Below, piece after piece: positions 1 through 12,053 of a stretch of DNA of 47,613 nucleotides. The position numbers and the translations under genes were made by a program. The DNA comes from Neelides folsomi (taxonomy: Eukaryota > Arthropoda > Collembola > Neelipleona > Neelidae). The notes beneath the pieces are model-generated. The model searched no databases. It worked only from the letters and a program-made list of their open reading frames with translations, and was not told where the DNA came from. The stretch is taken from NCBI GenBank assembly GCA_034687125.1, contig JAQGBZ010000440.1, forward strand, positions 1-47,613. Direction: 5' to 3'. Position 1 is the first letter of the stretch. Each line of letters opens with the position of its first letter.

Positions 1-224
1 CTTTAAAACTTCGAATTTGGTAAATTTAGTGTGTGTTAAAAGATACGTAAACACTGGGGGATATACTTTAAACAGTGTGTGTGTAATTGAAGCGTCCAGA
101 CTGGAGGATACGCTTAAAACTATGGATTTGTGTGTATTTGATACGTCCAGACATGCTCCTCGTCCACTCTAAGCGCAACACCCTTATGCAAAATATAAAT
201 CTAAATAAAATTTGGTATTAATAG
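1..224. other. Sequence upstream of the FAS exon, probably intron
   Basis: No coding sequence is visible. The stretch holds an imperfect direct repeat, a GT-rich run followed by a cgtccagac box, at about 75-102 and 130-153. It ends in an AG at 223-224 that serves as the 3' splice site of the FAS exon starting at 225, so it is best read as intron whose upstream exon lies outside the window. Confidence 0.45.
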
Positions 225-3200
225 GCATTAGAAGTTTGGTAACTTTTGAAGAAAATTGGACAATATTTTTGGACGCAATGTTAACCATCCTTCTATTTAT
301 GGAAAGTTCTTTATTGTTTCTTCCAACTAATATTCAAAAATTGACAATTGACCCAATAAAATTTCGTCAATTTTATGATAACAACGATTCATATAAAAAG
401 AATGGAGTTCCAGTGTTGCAATTTAAGAATTTACAAATCATCAAATGTGAAGGGATTGAATTTAAGAACGTGAAAAACACTTTAGCACCTAAAAGTCAAA
501 AAGCTACAGTAAATACAATATTTGAAAAAGTTGTTTTTTGTCCTTACTTCGATGATAAAATAATTCCAGTAAACGATTGCTTTGAAAATTGTCTAAGTCA
601 AATTTTGGATATTGGGATTGAAAATTGCAATTCACAAGCAGTTAAAATTATAGGAATTACTCGATTATCTATTGGACGGGAATTTTTTTTTGATTTGATA
701 CATTCAATTTTGGAATCTTCGCTTTGTAAATCAAATTTCGAAATGTACAAAATTCTAGATTATGTAAAAGAAGAAACGCCAATAAATAAAGGGTTGGTTG
801 TAAACAAAATCAATAGAATTGAAGAAATAAAATTTAAAAATGAAATTGATATCATTACTATCAATGAAGAATACATGGTTAAAGAAATTGAAAGTTTGGT
901 AAGAAATGATGGCTTTATCATTTTGAATAGAGTTAAAGAATTAAATAATGAAAATCTAATTCCCGAATTTCAAAATTTTAATTTAATTGCTCAAAAGAAA
1001 TCAGTAGAGACGGATTTATTTTTATATAGAAAAATCTCGGAAAACAAAAAGAGAGATTTTATTCACATTGAAATAGAGAACAACTTCAAATGGCTTGACC
1101 AAATAAAATTTGCTATGGAGCGAAAAGATAAAAATTCACCATTGATTTATCTTGTTAGCCAAAATCAAAATAATTCTGGAATCATTGGAATGGTCAATTG
1201 CTTGAAACTAGAACAAGGAGGAAAAAATATTCGATGTATTTTGAATATGAATTTTGACAATGATAAATCAGTTTTGGACTTTACAAATCCTTCTCCAACA
1301 TTAAAAAAAATTCTTCATTTTGATATGGTTATGAACGTCATTTATGAAAACAGTGTAGGATCTTTTCGCCATCTTCGATTAAGATCACATGAAATATTAA
1401 ACGAATCTGATACTGTTTATCTTGATAATTTAATTAAAGGAGAACTATCAAGCTTGAAATGGTTCAAAGGATCAAAATTATATAACGAAATAATTGAAGA
1501 CAAAGTGAACTCAGAAATTTGTAAAGTCTATTTTGCGTCTTTGAATTATCGTGATATAATGCTGGCAAGCGGAAAACTTTCTCCAGATGCAATTCCTGGT
1601 ATTGATTCCGAACGAGAAGGAATCTTTGGAATTGAATTTTCAGGTACAAACGAAGCCGGGGAATGAATTGTGGGCGTGGTTTCCTCAAAAGCGCTAGCAA
1701 CAACTGTTTTGGCACAAAAAGGATTTATGTGGAAAATTCCAAATAATTGGAGTTTTGAAGATGCCGCCACGGTTCCAGTTGCATACGCAACTGCATATTA
1801 TGCTTTAATTATAAGAGGAAGAATGAAAAATGGCGAATCAATATTAATTCATCAAGGATCTGGATGTGTTGGGCAAGCAGCCATTGTAATTGCAAAAAGC
1901 ATGCATTGCAAAGTTTTTACAACAGTCGGGTCGGAAAAGAAAAAAAATTTCCTCAAATCAAAGTATTCTTTGAAAGAAGAAAGTTTTGCTAATTCACGCG
2001 ACTCTTTATTTGAACAACACATAATGGAATGCACAAAAGGAAAAGGAGTTGATCTCGTTTTAAATTCTTTAAGCGGGAAATTATTTGAAGCATCAATAAG
2101 ATGTTTAGCTTTCAATGGAAGATTTTTAGAGATTGGAAAGGTCGATTTATCAAATAACACTCAAATTGGAGGTTCAATATTTTTAAAAAATATCAGCTTT
2201 CATGGAATTTTGACCGATATGCTTACTGTTATTGAATGTAAAGAAAAAGAAATTGTTGTTGATCTTTTAAATGAAGGCATCAAATCTGGGATTGTAAAGC
2301 CACTTGAGAAATTCATTTTTTTTCATGATCAAGTCGAAGATGCATTTAGACTTATGGCCAAAGGAAAACATATTGGAAAAGTTATTTTAAAAATGACGAG
2401 TGAAAACAATTCAAAAATTCAAGCCGTATCAAAAATTTATTTTGACCCTCAAAAGACATTTATTATTATTGGCGGTTTGGGAGGATTTGGAATTGAGCTG
2501 GCAAAATGGCTTGTTAAAAAAGGAGTGAAGAATCTTGTACTCGTTTCAAGATCAGGGATTAAAACAGGATATCAAAAATTTTGTATTCAGTCAATGAATA
2601 AAAATGGTTGTAGAGTTGTTGTAAGCCAATTGGATGCGATAGAATTCAAAGATGCAGAAGAATTAATTGGCCTTTCAAATGAATTGGGTCCAATAGGAGG
2701 AATTTTCAATCTTGCGATGGTTCTTTGCGATGGATTAATAGAAAATCAAACTGTTGAAGATTTCAAAGCTGTCTTTAAGCCAAAATTGACATTGACTCTG
2801 AATCTGGATAGAGTGAGTCGAAAATGTTCAAAATTGGAATATTTTGTTGTTTTTTCCTCTGTTTCGAGTGGTCGGGGAAATGCGGGGCAATCAAATTACG
2901 GATTTGCCAATTCTTCAATGGAGCGGATTTGTGAAATGAGAAAGAAAGAAGGATTTCCTGCATTGGCGATTCAATGGGGAGCAATTGGAGATGTTGGAGT
3001 TGTTTTTGACAAATTTGGTGAAAATAATGAAGTTGTGATTGGAGGGACGAAACCACAAAGAATTTATTCATGTCTTTCTACTTTGGAATTGTTTCTTCTT
3101 CAGGATAATCCCGTTGTATCTTCGATAGTGATTGCTGAAAAACCAGACATCTTGGTTGATGATGATAAAAAAGAAGCTTCAATAGTTGATTCAATTCTTA

Positions 3201-3388
3201 AAGTTCTTGGAATGAAGGAAATCTCCAATGAAGATTTAACTCTTTCTGAATTAGGAATGGATTCATTGATGTCTGCAGAAATGACTCAAATTTTATTAAG
3301 ACGACTTTATATAAATTTTACGACTCATGAAATTCGTGAATTAACGTTAAAAGTTATCAGAAAATTATCATCAACAATTGGAAAATAA
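225..3388 (+). pseudogene. Fatty acid synthase-like gene, C-terminal half, with one premature stop
   Basis: One 3164-bp exon encodes the back half of an animal-type FAS/PKS. In order it shows: the end of the dehydratase (FLDAM carries the expected second catalytic Asp); a central structural region; an enoyl reductase from about 1524 with NADPH loop GSGCVGQAAI; a ketoreductase from about 2458 (GGLGGFG, then SSVSSGRGNAGQSNYG with the catalytic Ser/Tyr region); and an ACP with GMDSLM, whose Ser codon is 3263-3265. No thioesterase follows the stop at 3386-3388. The exon starts at an AG at 223-224 in phase 1, the same acceptor and phase as the minus-strand paralog (exon at 28903). A TGA at 1664-1666 interrupts the enoyl reductase; the frame is otherwise open for about 1055 codons. 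The paralog has Arg there. It is probably a recent pseudogene or a sequencing error. KS, AT and the first half of the dehydratase are not in the window. Confidence 0.88.
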
Positions 3389-3669
3389 TTCATTAAAATA
3401 CTTTAATTGGCTTTCTTAACAATACTTTCTTAATTGTTATTAAGTTATAATTTTTATTAAAATCATCACAAATTTGAGCTCTCCCTCCTCCAAATTTACT
3501 ATTTAATGTAAGTAATTTTGGCGGGAAACTCAAACTTGTGCTTTGCTTTGTTAAAACATTAGAAAATTTATACTACATATTAATGTACATATTATTTAGT
3601 CATCATTGTACTCCAATTGGCTAAAATATAAATATTTAATGAAATATAATAATAAACTATGTTTGCGAT
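3389..3669. other. Intergenic, downstream of FAS
   Basis: I see no gene here. The sequence is AT-rich, and no thioesterase-like reading frame continues after the FAS stop. AATAAA-like polyadenylation signals occur only in the repeat that follows. Confidence 0.6.
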
Positions 3670-3840
3670 GTATATTAAATACTAATATATATTAATAAAA
3701 GATATTAAATACTAACATATATTAATAAAAGATATTAAATACTAATATATATTAATAAAAGATATTAAATACTAACATATATTAATAAAAGATATTAAAT
3801 ACTAACATATATTAATAAAAGATATTAAATACTAATATAT
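3670..3840. repeat. 30-bp AT-rich minisatellite, about 5.7 copies
   Basis: A unit beginning tattaaatactaa, then t or c, then atatattaataaaa repeats with a constant 30-bp period and almost no other change. Successive copies differ mainly at one T/C position, in the order T, C, T, C, C, T. Each unit contains an AATAAA-like string, so the array could supply polyadenylation signals to the FAS exon upstream, though that is speculation. Confidence 0.9.
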
Positions 3841-4132
3841 AGAATCTTTTTTCTTCCTTCAGGGATTCTTCCTTCTGAGACTGACTGAGAGTGACTGTCT
3901 TCTTTCGTTCAATTTTTGGAGATTTTATGCTTTTTTTACAGAATTAATAATAGCAAAAGTTACAGTAGTTTGCATATATTTAACAAGTGGTCCATGAACT
4001 TTCCATGAAAATTTAGCCCATGCAAAATGAGATCCAAATTTCCGTGAATTTCGCACACACATACATTTTGAGCTTGAGGGTGACTAGGTAGCTTACACCA
4101 TTTTGGCCTGTAACTACCAAATACTGATTTTC
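3841..4132. other. Intergenic
   Basis: No gene is seen. A pyrimidine-rich stretch with ttccttc and gactgactgagagtgactg repeats follows the minisatellite at about 3848-3905. Confidence 0.5.
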
Positions 4133-5506
4133 CTATTTTAATGTTAGGATTCTCATTTTTGAAATCGATAACTCATTTAAATTTTTAAGCAAAAGCCTAC
4201 CTGGTTTAATAATAGAAATTCCATTTTCATCTATTTTTGTACATGACTTGATTGAGGGTAACTGATAAGAATTCTCGTCTAATTCATAAAAGTTTTCTAC
4301 TAACTTCTTTGTCTCGTCACTAATTTTATTATGAGCTACTCGTTTAACCAGCTTCAGGTTATCCTTACTTGAAAGCTTAATCCCTGCTTGGGCAAGTCTA
4401 TGGGAACAACCTAATTCCTTTGATGTGTGTGCGTTCCAAGGTGTAATGCTGAAAAGTTGGATTTTTTTAAGCGATCGGCTTTTTTGAGATTTCTGCATAT
4501 ATTTGACTTTATTTTTGCCAAATCGGCAGAATCTTTTTTTAGCCTGTTAAGAGTATCAAAATCAACTTCTACTAATTTACGAGGTTTGGGAATTTTGGAT
4601 TTATTCACTGGATTGTCTTTAATGTATTTTCTGCATACCTTACATACATACATCCCTGGACTGAGCCCATAATCATTATTTCGAAATGATTGGAAATATA
4701 ATTTTGTGGTTATAATCCCTCCTTTACAATTATGATTACTTTGAGAAAATCTAAATCCCTGACATGGTCCTTCCCTACTTTTACGAACCTTCATAGATCC
4801 GAATTCAAAATAATGCTGTGGACAAACAACCTGATTTTGGAAAATGATAATTCTTATCTTTGATATGATCTTGTAAGTAAAGAGATAAAGAAGTAGAGCA
4901 CTTATCCAAATCCTTGTAGTTTCCTTCATTTTCCTCTTCGCATTCATCTTCTAGGAGTTCTCCAATACAGAATTTTCTTTGAATCTAATTTATACTTATA
5001 GGTATTAATTTAATCACATTGTTCAATAAATAAAACTGTATATAATATTTATAATAAAAATTAAAAATGATTTAAATGTTTTTAAAATAACTATATGGCT
5101 AATATACAAAGGTTTCATAAACAACATTAAGATAAAAAATTATAAAATATAAAATAAAAGCCTAATAATGAAAATTGTGGTAAATGTAATACTATTTACG
5201 TGGAAAAGATTCAATTAAAATATACATTATTCATTAATAATTTAAATTAAAATCGATGATTAATATATAAAAGTTTTAATACAAAAGGAAGTATGATAAA
5301 TATATTATATAATCAATAATTAATATATTATAAATATATATATTTACCTGGAGAGCATGGAGAACTTCGTCGATCTCCATCATTTCCTCGTCTTCCCCCG
5401 CCATTTCCACTTCATCACCTCCAGTGTCGTCGTCTTTCTTCTTCTTTCCAGCATCGTCTTCATCTGCTCCCTCGTCATCGTCTCGTTTCCTCTTTAGGCA
5501 ATCCAT
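4133..5506 (-). pseudogene. Decayed two-exon transposon-like gene with zinc-binding motifs
   Basis: Exon 1 (5506-5348) encodes 53 residues, very acidic and basic in blocks (MDCLKRKRDDDEGADEDD and a KKKKDDD run), and ends at a GTAAAT donor in phase 0. Exon 2 starts after an AG at 4985-4986. It reads in one frame to about 4830, shifts to a frame with a CPQH / HNC / VCKVC pattern that looks like a zinc-binding domain, and then shifts again at the A-run near 4460 into a helical C-terminal part rich in Lys and Leu (SKELGCSHRLAQAG region). The C-terminal pattern (helix, a Lys-rich basic block, then a LLLKNL segment) resembles proteins found in many repeated copies in arthropod and cnidarian genomes, so a mobile-element origin is likely. 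I do not know the family name. Two frameshifts mean no functional product unless the assembly is wrong. Exon 1 is richer in GC than its surroundings. Confidence 0.5.
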
Positions 5507-7192
5507 TTGAATCTCTGGTCCACTTGATCCTCTTTGGCTTCAACAGCGTCTTCTTCCACACAAGGCAGGATTCAACAGGAATGGAGGGTGACGGATTGCG
5601 CACATGGTTCATGAGGCACATGGAAGGATGACACGGAGATAATTTGGCGGGTTTTATTCAAAAGAATTATGTTTATTCATATAACATTCTGGCAAGATCA
5701 ACTCCTTAATAGGAAATTTGGAAACATCTAATTGGTTTGTGGGTTAGGGGAACACCCAAGGGGTGGATTTAGCGGATGGCTTGGATAGGGTGATATATAT
5801 CAAATTTCACAATTGCCGAATAAACAAACTTACGAATTTGGTTGCGAAGTTGGAATGTTTGGTCCTTAATACAATCTTATCATTGGTTTAAAAACAATTA
5901 TATGGCTGTCCTACTTGTATTTAAAATTGTTATATATAAAAATTCCTTAGTTTTAAGAATATTAAAAAAATCTTTTAGAAAAACTATATACAGATACAAC
6001 ATGTTTTGTTTGTATTAACTTGAAATAAATTAAAAAACTTGTTTATAAGTTTTCTCTTATGCCAATCTCAATGAAATATAAATGAAAAAAAGCATCATGT
6101 TAAGATTATCTTACTAATGTAAAATAAAGCTTTCGATAGAAATTCTCCCATTCAGGCTCTAATTTGAAGCACCATTAAAGAAAAATAGGCTTATTTCAAT
6201 TAACGGATATTTATAAAGTCTGTCTAATGTACCTAAGATTGTTTTTTTCTTAATGTTTCCTATAAGAGGTAGCAATAAAATTGATCATATTGTTTGTATT
6301 TTCAAGGTTTCATTAATAATTTTCTCTAATGAAGTTTTGGGAAATTCAAAGAATTTTGGAAAATGTCTCAACATTTACACTTTTCATTTTAGTATTAATT
6401 CTCATTCCCTTTTTATTTATAGCTAAGTATATATTTATGTATATGTATAGCTACTTGATTGACATTCTGTAAAATATAATAAAAAAATTGGCAGTTTTGA
6501 CAAATGTAATATCTGTTCATTTAAGGTTCTGGACAGGAATTGTGTTTAAACCATTCTTTAAATAATATCTATTGTGTAAAAAAACAAAGTAAAATTTCGA
6601 AATGTAATTTATTGTTGCTATTTGTAGTTGGTGGTTAAGTAATACTAAAATTATGCAATATTCTATACGAAATAAATTAGATCCTAGTTAAATTCCAAAA
6701 AATTTTCAGTTTACTTTTATATATAGTAACTAAATCTGTATTTAGTGAGTAGTTTTGACCTACTTTGATCTGTTTGTTTGACGAGACGTCGAATTTTTCT
6801 GTCGGTGGAATATTTTGTGGTTATATGTCAAAAGATATCAAAGGTTCAATATTGGATAAAGATGTTGGCTTTGTTTTAAGAATATATGATGTAACAAAGA
6901 ACGTGGATGACAATTTGATGAAGATGCGGGAGGGCTCGTGTAGACGATAGTCAATCATGATTTCATGATATAACCTTGGATGTCGGAAGGATTGATGGGA
7001 AAGAGCGACGCGTGTCAAAATGTATATATACCAAATAATAGCAATATATTTGAGCCACGAGACCACTGGAGATTGTTGTTAATGAAAGTCTATAGGTCAC
7101 TTAGTTGTTATCACCTAACGTTCTACCATTGAACTTAAATAATTATTTTTTAAATATAAACTTTTTAACATCTCCAATTGACAATTAAGAAA
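5507..7192. other. Intergenic
   Basis: The first 150 bases are relatively GC-rich and lie directly upstream of the minus-strand exon at 5506, so they may be its promoter or 5' UTR. The remainder is AT-rich with no recognisable gene. A 61-codon open frame at 6765-6950 (plus) has no features I recognise and is not called. Confidence 0.45.
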
Positions 7193-9095
7193 ATGAATTT
7201 TCCTCATTTTGTGTTATTTCTGCTTTTAAGCATATTAACATCATCAAAGTGAGATATTGAAGTATTTTAATCATAAACAAAATATCAAAATTTAATTTTT
7301 TTAAATTTTTAGTGGACGAACATTTTACTCGTCATATCAGCATTCAATGATCTGCAATTGCTCTGATTCAATTGTTGTTGTAAATTCAATCCAACACATC
7401 CAAACAACAATCCTGAGGGCAAAAGCTGAAAATAAAACAGTAAAAGCTTTTGGCCATTTACACAGCATTACTGACATCATCTGCACTGATGGAATTCCAA
7501 TCAGCATGGAAAATTTTATTAATGTTACGATCAACAAAGACAGAATGACTGTTACCGGTCAAGCTGGGGCTGCACTTGACATTGTTGCCAAAGCACTCGA
7601 CGTTGAAGGCTATGCATTGGAAAGCATGCCACTTTATCGCGGAATTACAATTGGCGGATCAACGGGTTGCGGATCACATGCCGGGAGTTTAAGTCACGTT
7701 AATACTATTTCAGATCAGCTCGTTTCCATGACATTTGTAGATGGCTTAGGAAACATTCGGGTAATAAATGATGAAGAAACTTTGCAAAAAACCCGCGTTC
7801 ATCTTGGGCTATTGGGAGTTTTGGTCGAAGCAGAATTGCGAATTGTTAAAAAATTCAACATTGCTTTTACAACTCTAAGGATGCCGGGTGGAGCTGTGAT
7901 GGACGGAAGGATGGTAAATGCTGCGAGAAATTCAGACTTTTCAATGTTCATTTGGCAACCTAATAAAACCCAAGTTGCTTTTTTCCTTGGGAATATTACA
8001 CAAGATGAAGGAAATGATCAAAGTAATATTCTCGGACCGGCTAATCCCCTTGTTTGGAAAACCATTAAACCTGTATTAGAATTTACTCAAGCAACTAATA
8101 ACTACGAATTATATAAAATTTACGAAATTCAGCAGTTTGAAGCATATGTGGGAGATCCAGCTTTTGCCTATCCAATTCCACCGTATTTGGGACCAAACGG
8201 AATTTTTCCAAAATTTGGAAAAGCTACGGGGAATAGTTACAAAATGCTTGGAACTTATTGCAAATTGGAAGATAGCGAAACATCTAAATGTATGTGGGAG
8301 GGAGATGAAGAATGGTCAATTTACAATTTAAATCCTTCTGTTGCAATCCTTGTAGAAAAATTGCCCCAATTTTTTGAATTGTACAAAAATATATCAGACA
8401 AATATTCAATTGGATTTGGAGGTTTGGGAGGAATTTTGTTCAGATTTGCACCGAAATCAACAACTTTAATGGCCCTTGAAAATATGGGGGAAACTGTTCA
8501 TATTGAATTTTTCCCTATACGAAGAACTGATCCTTATAAAGATCCAATGATGTTTCTAAATAGTTATCAAGCGCTTATTCAATTAATGGTAAAATATTTA
8601 ATTTTTTACATACAATATTAATAACTTATAATTAATAATAAAAATGATAAATAAATATTAGTAAATAAATTAAATAAATAATTTTAATGATCAACTTTTA
8701 TAAATATAACGAAATTTACCGAACTTGAATTAAACTTTTATATTAAATTATTAAATAAATGCTGATTTTAGATTACGAATCTTAATGGGCGACCTCATTG
8801 GGCTAAAGCTGGCCCGATTCATCATAATTACAAAAACGTGAATAATAATATGGGAGTTAATTTAACTACTTTTATTGGGTTAATGAATGATTTTGATCCA
8901 AATAACATTTTTGGGAATGATTTCAAAAAACGAATCGCAACTCCAAATTCTATGAAAGTTACATTGACAAGTGACGTTATACATTGCGCTTTGGAAGATA
9001 ATTGTTATTGCTCACAGTCCAATACGCAAGCTTGCGCTACTAATCAATTTTGCGAATCATACCAATCTGCTTTCATATGTTCAAACAATTCCTAA
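7193..9095 (+). CDS. Secreted gulonolactone / aldonolactone oxidase-like flavoprotein
   Basis: Three exons join in frame: 7193-7248, 7313-8588 and 8772-9095, giving 551 residues. The protein starts with a hydrophobic signal peptide (MNFPHFVLFLLLSILTSS), then NGRTFYSS. The FAD_binding_4 domain follows, with FGHLHSITDI in place of the usual GGGHSPSDI; the His that carries covalent FAD in this family is kept. Next come the TIGGSTGCGSHAGSLSH and VHLGLLGVLVEAEL motifs, then an ALO C-terminal domain with VHIEFFPIRR and the diagnostic GRPHWAK at the start of exon 3. The family oxidises aldono-1,4-lactones, giving ascorbate in vitamin C makers. Unusual is a Cys-rich tail of about 40 residues after the ALO domain (CALEDNCYCSQSN...), which with the signal peptide suggests a secreted or lumenal enzyme. 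True gulonolactone oxidase activity is an inference; another sugar lactone or oligosaccharide may be the substrate. Confidence 0.88.
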
Positions 9096-12053
9096 CAATA
9101 GTCGCTTATCAGTCCCAGCTCGATTGACTAAATTATAATTCAACGATTTCAATACAGAATGAATTTGTTTAAAAGATTAAATTCTTTTAGATAAATATTT
9201 AGTACAAAAACAATTATATTAAATTATTGAATAATAAATTATTACATAATCTGCAATAAATTTATTACATCTGTAATTCATTAATGTACCTATTAAGACA
9301 TTTCTTAATAATTTCAAGAAATATTTACGTATTGGGAGTCTAATCATAATATCGTGAATTCTTACCCCTTATACATCATGTAGTAATTGTTAGAGTACAT
9401 CGTAAAATTCGTATCTTTGGTATACTAGCTGTTTTGCATATTTTTTGCCAATAAAAAACTTTAAGGCATTGTAAAAGACTAAAGAGCTGAATAGTAAGAA
9501 AATTAGGCTGCTTTATTTTTACCTTTTGTTTTGAACTTTGTGGCCTTTTACCCTCAGTTCAGCTATCTGCTAATTACATTGGCCACTTTATTTTTATGTT
9601 TTCGAATTTTTACCTTTAAATATTTTTATCATAATTACAATGGAACATGTTTCATAAAACGAGATTCGTAAAAATTGATTTCTTTAATTGTCAAAAAACT
9701 TCGTTAGTTCTAATAATTGAATTAAAACCAAATAAATAATTAAATTTCCGAATATATAATTTACAGTAAAAGAAACATATTTAGATAAATAGCTACTTAA
9801 TCTTAATAGCAAGATAAGATAAATAAGTATGTAATTTAATTTTATGTACATTTCATATACAACAAATGCAAAGATTGAGCTAATTAATCTGGCCAATTTA
9901 TTTTAATATATTTCTTAATTCTTAATTATAAATATTTTTATCATTAGTATAATGGAACATGTTATTAAGAACAAGTTTCGTAAAAATTGATTTCTTTAAT
10001 GGAACAGGTTACATTATTTTAAATTATTTTACCATTATAATAAAATTCAATATATGTAACTAGAAACTAAAAATGAATTATTATTTAAATGATTTAAAAA
10101 TTAAATTGAATTGAATGTTATTTTTTATAATTAAGGGTTATTTATTTCATTTGACACCAGTTATGTGATAAATGATCCGTAAAAATATCCACTTTCTTAT
10201 CCATCCAATTGAATTTAAGGGGATGTATTTAAATTAGTTAACAATGATCTAAAATGTAATCCTTAACTAAATTCTTAGATTCTTTTGTAAGCATTTCAAA
10301 TTCGTCCATATTTAAACACGTATTTTGCAATGTTGAATAATACTGGGAAAAAATCACTGAGGTGTTTGGACTACCGAATTTGTGCAAATAGTTCTTTCAG
10401 TTATCAAAAATGTGTCATCTAAATTATAAATTTCTCAATCAACACTTTTACAAATATTGGGAAATTAAGGAAATATGACATCTTTTGCCAAATAGGGAAA
10501 TGCCAGTCTTTCTATCGCAATTTCAAGGTAATTTAAAGGCTATCCCGACGAGCAAATCGAAATTGAAAACAGGCAGGAAAACAGCAGCATTCCGGAAAAT
10601 TAGGAATATTTTAGGAATCAGAAAGGCTCGATGTAGCAATTCTGTTTAAACTCTCTTTTTCTAAGATGGAATTATTACGGATGTTTACTCCGTAAAGTGT
10701 TGAATGGAATTATTCAGTAATAATTGCTGAATAATTCCATGAAGTGCTGCCACAAAATGGTTGATGCTATTTTCAAATGAAATAATTCCGGAATTAGAAG
10801 GCTGGCCGTTACAAACTTGTGTGGGGGATAGAAGCTTCGCCTTAATCATTTGAAATTTAAATTTATTAGAAGCATTAGCCATAATTTTTAACTCTGATTT
10901 AAATTTTTAGTTGCCTTGTGTAATTCTGTTTAATCGTTTTACTGAAGTTATACTTGTAAGAAATAAACCAATAGTTGTATTCCTACCAACATATTATAAC
11001 AATATAAGTGTTCTGCCTAACCCGGTCTTTTTTCTTTCAAGAAATGCGGTAAGATATTTAATGATAAATATAAAAATATAATTTTATTTAATAAAATATA
11101 TAATTCACAATCAGCAATAGATTCATAGACAATTATTTTATAAATTGAATATTTTACAGAATAGGGGAAGGGACGAGAAATACGCTGAAAGGGTGAAAAA
11201 CCTGAAATTGCATTGGATCGCGCGATTGAAAATTGAAATCAATATGAATAAGAAGATATTTGGCCTTTGAATTAAAAGTTGGATTGGATTCAGAAACATA
11301 ATGAAGGTAAATTTTAAATATGTAATTGGATGGAGAAAATTCGATTTAATTTTCTATCAGGAATATCTATTTGATTATGTTTTTGTTAATACAGGTTGTA
11401 TTGTAGTATTGGTGGGACAACAATGGAAGAGGTACATGAAGTTCATGAGGATCTGGACCTGGACAACTAATTATTTAAAAGAAGTCATAAAATATATGTT
11501 TGCTGTCTTTTTTTGAATAAAATGGTAATTGTATAAGTATCATTTGTGTAACTTGCAAAATCAAATTTATTAGCATTTATAAACTGCGCATATAAAAATA
11601 TGGAATAAAAGCATCTTTCTGCTAAAGTAATAACTCCGGAATGAAGACGGAATGAGCTTCGGGATTTTCAATCCGGAGTTATCCTATTTCAAAGGCGGAC
11701 ATCTAGGACGTTTTAATTCCAGAAGCCTTCAATGGAATGCTTATGCTTTCCATTGAACATTACTTTTTGCTCAACGGGATGATTAAAGTTCTATATGTGC
11801 AAAAAGCTTGTCAGTAATTCGGGGTCGGATAAAGATATTGGTATTTAACTAAATGGGGCTCAATTAACAGATTAAAGTTTTTATTTATATTGTATGATAT
11901 ATTTAAATGGAATAATTTTGCTAATTTTAAAAAAAATTATTTGGTAAATAAAAAAGATATTACTGATTAACGCAGTGATCATTGTTCCATCCAGTATAGA
12001 TTTATTTATAAATAAAGTTATATACTAAATATTGTCAAATAAATGTGGTTTAT
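9096..12053. other. Long intergenic region with small repeats
   Basis: No convincing gene. It contains an imperfect direct repeat (9569-9690 and 9877-9998), a hairpin at 10704-10740 with 13-bp arms (tggaattattcag), and an inverted pair with ataactccgga arms around 11628 and 11685. The 10.5-11.8 kb part has several ggaattattccg-like boxes and is probably an old mobile element. A 65-codon frame on the minus strand (10882-10685) overlaps the hairpin and is not called. Confidence 0.5.
9569..9998. repeat. Imperfect direct repeat, two copies about 310 bp apart
   Basis: The segments 9569-9690 and 9877-9998 share an ordered series of blocks: gctaatta, tggcca, tttatttt, aaatatttttatcat, aatggaacatgtt, and cgtaaaaattgatttctt. 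Spacing is nearly constant with small indels. This looks like a local duplication or two ends of one element. Confidence 0.6.

Noticed and set aside
1664..1666. Selenocysteine or programmed readthrough at the FAS TGA
   Set aside because: The paralog has Arg at this site, in a region where Cys or Sec has no known role, and no conserved readthrough context is apparent.
3670..3840. CRISPR-like array
   Set aside because: Units abut with no unique spacers, and the window is eukaryotic. It is a minisatellite.
6765..6950. 61-residue plus-strand frame
   Set aside because: No motif, no splice support and no neighbour relation, so it was left within the intergenic entry.
10685..10882. 65-residue minus-strand frame
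   Set aside because: It overlaps a perfect hairpin and repeat boxes, so it probably lies in mobile-element debris.
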